Positions 5,478-7,993 of a stretch of 7,993 bases of DNA are shown here, one piece after another. The stretch lies in the NCBI GenBank assembly GCA_902774165.1, contig CACYHJ010000213.1, positions 1-7,993 on the forward strand, written 5' to 3'. The translations under genes and the position numbers were made by a program. Under the pieces are notes generated by a model that worked only from the letters and a program-made list of their open reading frames with translations, had not been told where the DNA came from and ran no database searches. Origin of the DNA: Oscillospiraceae bacterium. GTDB lineage: Bacteria; Bacillota; Clostridia; Oscillospirales; Acutalibacteraceae. How positions within the stretch are numbered: position 1 is the stretch's first letter; every line of letters starts with the position of its first letter.

Positions 5478-5530
5478 ATGATAACACTTTTGAAGTATAA
5501 TTGCAAGGTCTTTTTTAATTTTTTTTACAC
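5478..5530 (-). promoter_or_regulatory. rpsT promoter with UP-element-like A-tracts
   Basis: On the - strand, TTGCAA (5506-5501), 17 bases, TATCAT (5483-5478). Directly upstream are two A-tracts (TGTAAAAAAAATTAAAAAAG, about 5529-5510), the usual look of an UP element that binds the RNA polymerase alpha subunit at ribosomal promoters. Confidence 0.65.
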
Positions 5531-5567
5531 GAATTGAAATGAATTGAAAACGCTGAGGGAACCGGCG

Positions 5568-5597
5568 GTTCCGCGGCGAAGGACGGCGCCGCGGAAC
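5568..5597 (-). terminator. Strong hairpin after the lipoprotein gene (terminator without a clear T-tract)
   Basis: Ten-base-pair inverted repeat GTTCCGCGGC/GCCGCGGAAC (5568-5577 and 5588-5597) with a ten-base loop, about 30 bases past the lipoprotein stop. On the - strand it is followed only by a second imperfect repeat and a short TTTT near 5550. It could end the znu transcript or protect its 3' end. Confidence 0.45.
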
Positions 5598-5628
5598 ACG
5601 GTTTTCGGTTTCACGGGTCCGAGCCGAC

Positions 5629-6135
5629 TCAGATGAGCTTCGCGGAGCTGAGCTGGTAATAGGTGTAATCGCCCTCGCGGTACGACTCGTAAACGCCCTC
5701 CACGGTGATCTCGGAGTTCAGCTCGGGATAATCCAGCGGATAATCCGGATTTCCGTCCAGAATGAACTCAATCCCCTGAGAGCAGCAGGCGGTGGCGTCG
5801 GGAATCACGCACCAATAGTAGTTGCGGTTGTATTCCTCGCTTTTCGACACGGTGAAATTGCCTTTGATGCGGATGGTCTTGCCCAGATAATCCTCCGGGG
5901 CGGTCTGGGTCATATTGAGCACCTCGGCATAGATCATCGTGCTGCTCATTTTGGTGAGATCCACGTCCACGGGGTCGCTCGCCGCGTTCTGCGTCTGGGC
6001 GGCGGTTTCCGTTTCTTTGCTCTGCGCGCCGGGAGCGGCGGGTTCCGTCGCGCCGGAGGATGATTTTTTGCCGCAGGAGGCAAACACTGTCAGCGCAAAG
6101 CACGCGGACAGAAGGATACAGAGTATTTTTTTCAT
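5629..6135 (-). CDS. Lipoprotein with OB-fold-like, Cys-containing domain, in a zinc-transport operon
   Basis: 168 residues. A signal peptide MKKILCILLSACFALTVFAS is followed by Cys21 in a lipobox-like FASC, so it should be lipid-anchored outside the membrane. Residues 22-60 are a low-complexity Ser/Glu/Thr/Ala spacer. The rest (LGKTIRIKGNF at 84-94, then alternating strands ending EGDYTYYQLSSAKL) reads as a small OB-fold-like beta barrel. It carries WCVIPDATACCSQGIEF (108-124), with Cys109 and the pair Cys117-Cys118, a possible metal site. Its ATG overlaps the permease stop as ATGA, with AAAGGTG inside the permease end, so the two are translationally coupled. A role in handling zinc for the transporter is inferred from position and the cysteines. 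The CC-x-x-GIEF region recalls the OB-fold of the DUF1980/TIGR03943 family, but that link is tentative. Confidence 0.85.
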   Translation of the reverse strand: MKKILCILLSACFALTVFASCGKKSSSGATEPAAPGAQSKETETAAQTQNAASDPVDVDLTKMSSTMIYAEVLNMTQTAPEDYLGKTIRIKGNFTVSKSEEYNRNYYWCVIPDATACCSQGIEFILDGNPDYPLDYPELNSEITVEGVYESYREGDYTYYQLSSAKLI

Positions 6136-7007
6136 GCTTTCGCACCTTTCTTAATAATACCGATCAATGTAAAGATGATAAACACGACAAGGTCCACCGC
6201 GACGATCGTGGAGCCCACGGGCGTGCCGGCGACGATGGCCAGCAGCATGCCGGAGAAGGCGCAGCACACCGAGGTAATCCCCGCGCAGACCGTGACGGAT
6301 TTGAAGCTTTTGCAGACCCGCATCGCCGACAGCGCCGGGAAAATCACCAGCGCCGAGATCAGCAGCGAGCCAACCAGATCCATCGCCATGACGATGATCA
6401 CCGCGATGATGACCGACAGCAGCAGGTTGTACGCCGCCGCGTTGGTGCCGGTCGCCTTCGCGAAATCCTCGTCGAAGGTGATGCTGAAAATCTTATTGTA
6501 AAACAGAATGAATACGGTTAGGATGATCAGCGTCAGCACGCCGCAGACGATCACGTCCTTCAGCTCCAGCGTCAGGATCGACACCGACCCGAACAAAGTC
6601 GAGCACACGTCGCCGGAGACGTTGGAGGATTTGGGCTTGAAAATGTTCATCAGCAGGTAGCCGATCGCCAGCGCCCCCACCGAGATCATCGCCACGGCGG
6701 CGTCGCCCTTGATTTTGGTGTTCTGCCCGGTGCGCAGCAGCAAAATCGCCGCGATGACCGTGATAGGCAGCACGATGATCATATCGTCCGGCAATTGAAA
6801 ATGGAACAGCATCTGCAACACCGCCGACACCGTCAGCGCGCCGAACGCCACATGGGACAGGCCGTCGCCGATATAGGAAAAGCGTTTGAGCACCAGCGTC
6901 ACGCCCAGCAGGGCGGCGATGAGGGCGATCAGAACGCCCACGATCATCGCGTACCAGGCGTTGATCATGCCGAAGGACGCGGTGAGCCTTGAAATCAACG
7001 TTTCCAT
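6132..7007 (-). CDS. znuB: Zinc/manganese-type ABC transporter permease (ABC-3 family)
   Basis: A 291-residue polytopic protein with about eight hydrophobic helices and the hallmarks of the ZnuB/MntB/TroC family: LGVTLVLKRFSYIGDGLSHV near the second helix, LLLSVIIAVIIVMAMDLVGS, and LLISALVIFPALSAMRV near the C-terminal third. It forms the membrane channel that works with the ATPase next door to import a divalent metal. ATG at 7007 is preferred: its A is the last base of the ATPase stop (TGATG) and GGAGG (7021-7017) is nine bases upstream. A GTG at 7010 would give one more residue. It ends in a four-base overlap with the lipoprotein gene. The lipoprotein suggests zinc, but manganese or iron cannot be excluded. 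Confidence 0.93.
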   Translation of the reverse strand: METLISRLTASFGMINAWYAMIVGVLIALIAALLGVTLVLKRFSYIGDGLSHVAFGALTVSAVLQMLFHFQLPDDMIIVLPITVIAAILLLRTGQNTKIKGDAAVAMISVGALAIGYLLMNIFKPKSSNVSGDVCSTLFGSVSILTLELKDVIVCGVLTLIILTVFILFYNKIFSITFDEDFAKATGTNAAAYNLLLSVIIAVIIVMAMDLVGSLLISALVIFPALSAMRVCKSFKSVTVCAGITSVCCAFSGMLLAIVAGTPVGSTIVAVDLVVFIIFTLIGIIKKGAKA

Positions 7008-7717
7008 CACGCGTCACCTCCGGTCAGGGAAATAAAACGGCTGCCGGTCTCGCTGTTCTCGAACTCCTGCTTCGAGCCGAAAAACACCTGCTTGCCGATG
7101 TGCAGAATATGGGTGGCGTAGCGCATCGCCGCGTCGATATCGTGGGAAATCATAATCACGGTGATGCCGTACCGTTGATTCAGATCGTCGATGATCCGGT
7201 ACAGCTCGGCAGTCACCTTCGGGTCAAGCCCCGCCGCGGGCTCGTCGAGCAGCAGCATTTTTTCCGTGGCGCAGAGGGCCCGCGCCAGCAGGACGCGCTG
7301 CTGCTGGCCGCCGGAAAGCTCCCGGTAGCAGCGGTTCGTGAGGGCTTCGATGCCGATCTTGCGGATATTCTCCGCCGCGATCTGTTTCTGACGGGCGGAA
7401 TAGAACGGGCGCAGCCCGTTTTTGCCCTGAAAGCCGGAATATACGATCTCCCGCACGGAGGCGGGGAAATCCTTCTGGATCGCCGTCTGCTGGGGCAGAT
7501 AGCCGATCTCGTTCTGTTTCAGCCCGTCGCCGGTGACGACGCTGCCGCTCATGGGCGGCAGAAGCCCGAGGATCGTTTTCATCAGCGTGGATTTGCCCGA
7601 GCCGTTCTCTCCCACGATACACAGGTAATCCCCCGCGCTCACGCAGAAGTTCAGGTCGTGGACGATCTCGTTGCCGTCGTAACCGAGACATAAGTTTGTA
7701 CAAGTTAACAGAGCCAT
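7007..7717 (-). CDS. znuC: Zinc/manganese-type ABC transporter ATP-binding protein
   Basis: The 236-residue ATPase has all nucleotide-binding motifs: Walker A GENGSGKST (36-44), Q-loop LPQQ (74-77), signature LSGGQQQR (134-141), Walker B MLLLDEP (154-160) followed by the D-loop AGLDP, and H-loop His192 in ISHDID. The Q-loop form IGYLPQQ and the following DFPASVREIV fit the ZnuC/MntA subgroup of metal importers. It powers uptake through the permease whose start codon overlaps this gene's stop (TGATG). AGGAG lies six to seven bases before the ATG at 7717. No Zur-type operator or AT-rich promoter is visible between this gene and the one upstream, so transcription may come from further right. A solute-binding partner is not present in the window. 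Confidence 0.94.
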   Translation of the reverse strand: MALLTCTNLCLGYDGNEIVHDLNFCVSAGDYLCIVGENGSGKSTLMKTILGLLPPMSGSVVTGDGLKQNEIGYLPQQTAIQKDFPASVREIVYSGFQGKNGLRPFYSARQKQIAAENIRKIGIEALTNRCYRELSGGQQQRVLLARALCATEKMLLLDEPAAGLDPKVTAELYRIIDDLNQRYGITVIMISHDIDAAMRYATHILHIGKQVFFGSKQEFENSETGSRFISLTGGDA

Positions 7718-7735
7718 AGTTTTCTCCTGAAATGA

Positions 7736-7753
7736 GCGCCGGCAGTCCGGCGC
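7736..7753. repeat. GC-rich perfect hairpin just upstream of znuC
   Basis: GCGCCGG/CCGGCGC arms (7736-7742 and 7747-7753) around CAGT, ending 18 bases before the znuC start codon. No T-tract follows on either strand. It may shape the znuC leader or act as a processing or stability element. Confidence 0.5.
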
Positions 7754-7764
7754 GTCGTTGTTCT

Positions 7765-7810
7765 GAAAAGATCCGTCTGCCGTCTGCGTGAGACGGCGGA
7801 AAAAAGGATC
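7765..7810 (-). terminator. Stem-loop with short T-tract after the right-edge gene (weak terminator)
   Basis: On the - strand, GCCGTCT (7797-7791), loop CACGC, AGACGGC (7785-7779). Outer GATCC (7810-7806) can pair with GGATC (7774-7770), followed by TTTTC. It begins right at the stop codon of the right-edge gene. The internal asymmetry and short T run make it a weak or partial terminator, so read-through into znuC is possible. Confidence 0.45.
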
Positions 7811-7993
7811 AGCGCGTCAGCTTTACCTTCTGCCGGATCGGCGTGAGCCGGTCCCCGGCGGCCCTGCGCCGGGAGAAGCGCATCAGCAGCTTCAGCACCG
7901 GCAGCAAAGCCGCGGCGCCTGTCATCACGGGAAGCCGCGCGGCGCCCGCGGCCCGCAGGCCGGCAAGTTCCCGGCAGACCGGACAATCGCGTC
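7809..7993 (-). CDS. 3' end of an unrecognised gene with a CPVC motif
   Basis: A frame entering from the right edge reads RDCPVCRELAGL, then a hydrophobic stretch (ARLPVMTGAAALLPVLKLLM), then a basic tail ending QKVKLTR and TGA (7811-7809). About 60 residues are visible. Codon third positions are strongly G/C, as in neighbouring genes; the competing frame ending at 7705 is less biased and would run into znuC. The CPVC could be half of a zinc site or a thiol pair. The family is not recognisable from this fragment, and it does not look like the C-terminus of a ZnuA solute-binding protein. It lies 91 bases upstream of znuC on the same strand and might be cotranscribed. Confidence 0.55.
   Translation of the reverse strand, partial: RDCPVCRELAGLRAAGAARLPVMTGAAALLPVLKLLMRFSRRRAAGDRLTPIRQKVKLTR

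Noticed and set aside
6989..7693. 234-codon open frame on the + strand
   Set aside because: Opposite the ATPase, which has every ABC motif; no independent support.
7705..7986. 93-codon - strand frame overlapping the znuC start
   Set aside because: Less G/C-biased third positions than the frame ending at 7809, Arg/Gly-rich, and it crosses the stem-loops and the znuC ribosome binding site.

Overview
The window looks like chromosomal DNA from a GC-rich, spore-forming member of the Clostridia (Firmicutes), probably a gut-type Oscillospirales relative. Evidence: strong AGGAGG-type ribosome binding sites, frequent GTG/TTG starts, a BofA-family sporulation gene, a near-consensus forespore (sigma-G/F type) promoter, and a bacterial S20 gene with a vegetative promoter. 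This placement is inferred from gene content, not from a database match.

Left part (1-3281, + strand): the 3' end of a secreted protein with cell-wall-binding repeats and a transglutaminase-like domain, then a membrane-tethered TIR-domain protein. The TIR protein has an N-terminal cytoplasmic TIR domain, one transmembrane helix and a large extracytoplasmic region that I read as two tandem copies of a SecD P1-like fold. Its reading frame breaks near base 2945; a -1 shift restores an 840-residue protein ending at 3281.

Middle (3288-4960): a BofA-like gene (- strand) is divergent from a 63-residue cysteine-rich gene (+ strand) carrying the sigma-G-like promoter. That gene runs tail-to-tail, with 16 bases of overlap, into an NAD-dependent epimerase/dehydratase (- strand). 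The epimerase has its own vegetative promoter and a palindrome at its predicted transcription start.

Right part (4921-7993, all - strand): two units. rpsT (ribosomal protein S20) and a 59-residue membrane protein share a strong promoter with an A-tract upstream element and end at a clear intrinsic terminator. Further right, znuC, znuB and a lipoprotein gene form a translationally coupled (TGATG and ATGA overlaps) zinc/manganese-type ABC transporter operon. No substrate-binding protein gene is inside the window. A partial gene of unknown function with a CPVC motif enters from the right edge.

The most unusual object is the TIR-TM-(SecD-like)2 protein. It resembles a receptor architecture with TIR at the N-terminus, and sits 47 bases after a gene for a secreted wall-associated protein. 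No tRNA, rRNA, CRISPR array or insertion sequence was seen. The largest gene-free gap is about 235 bases (3540-3774).
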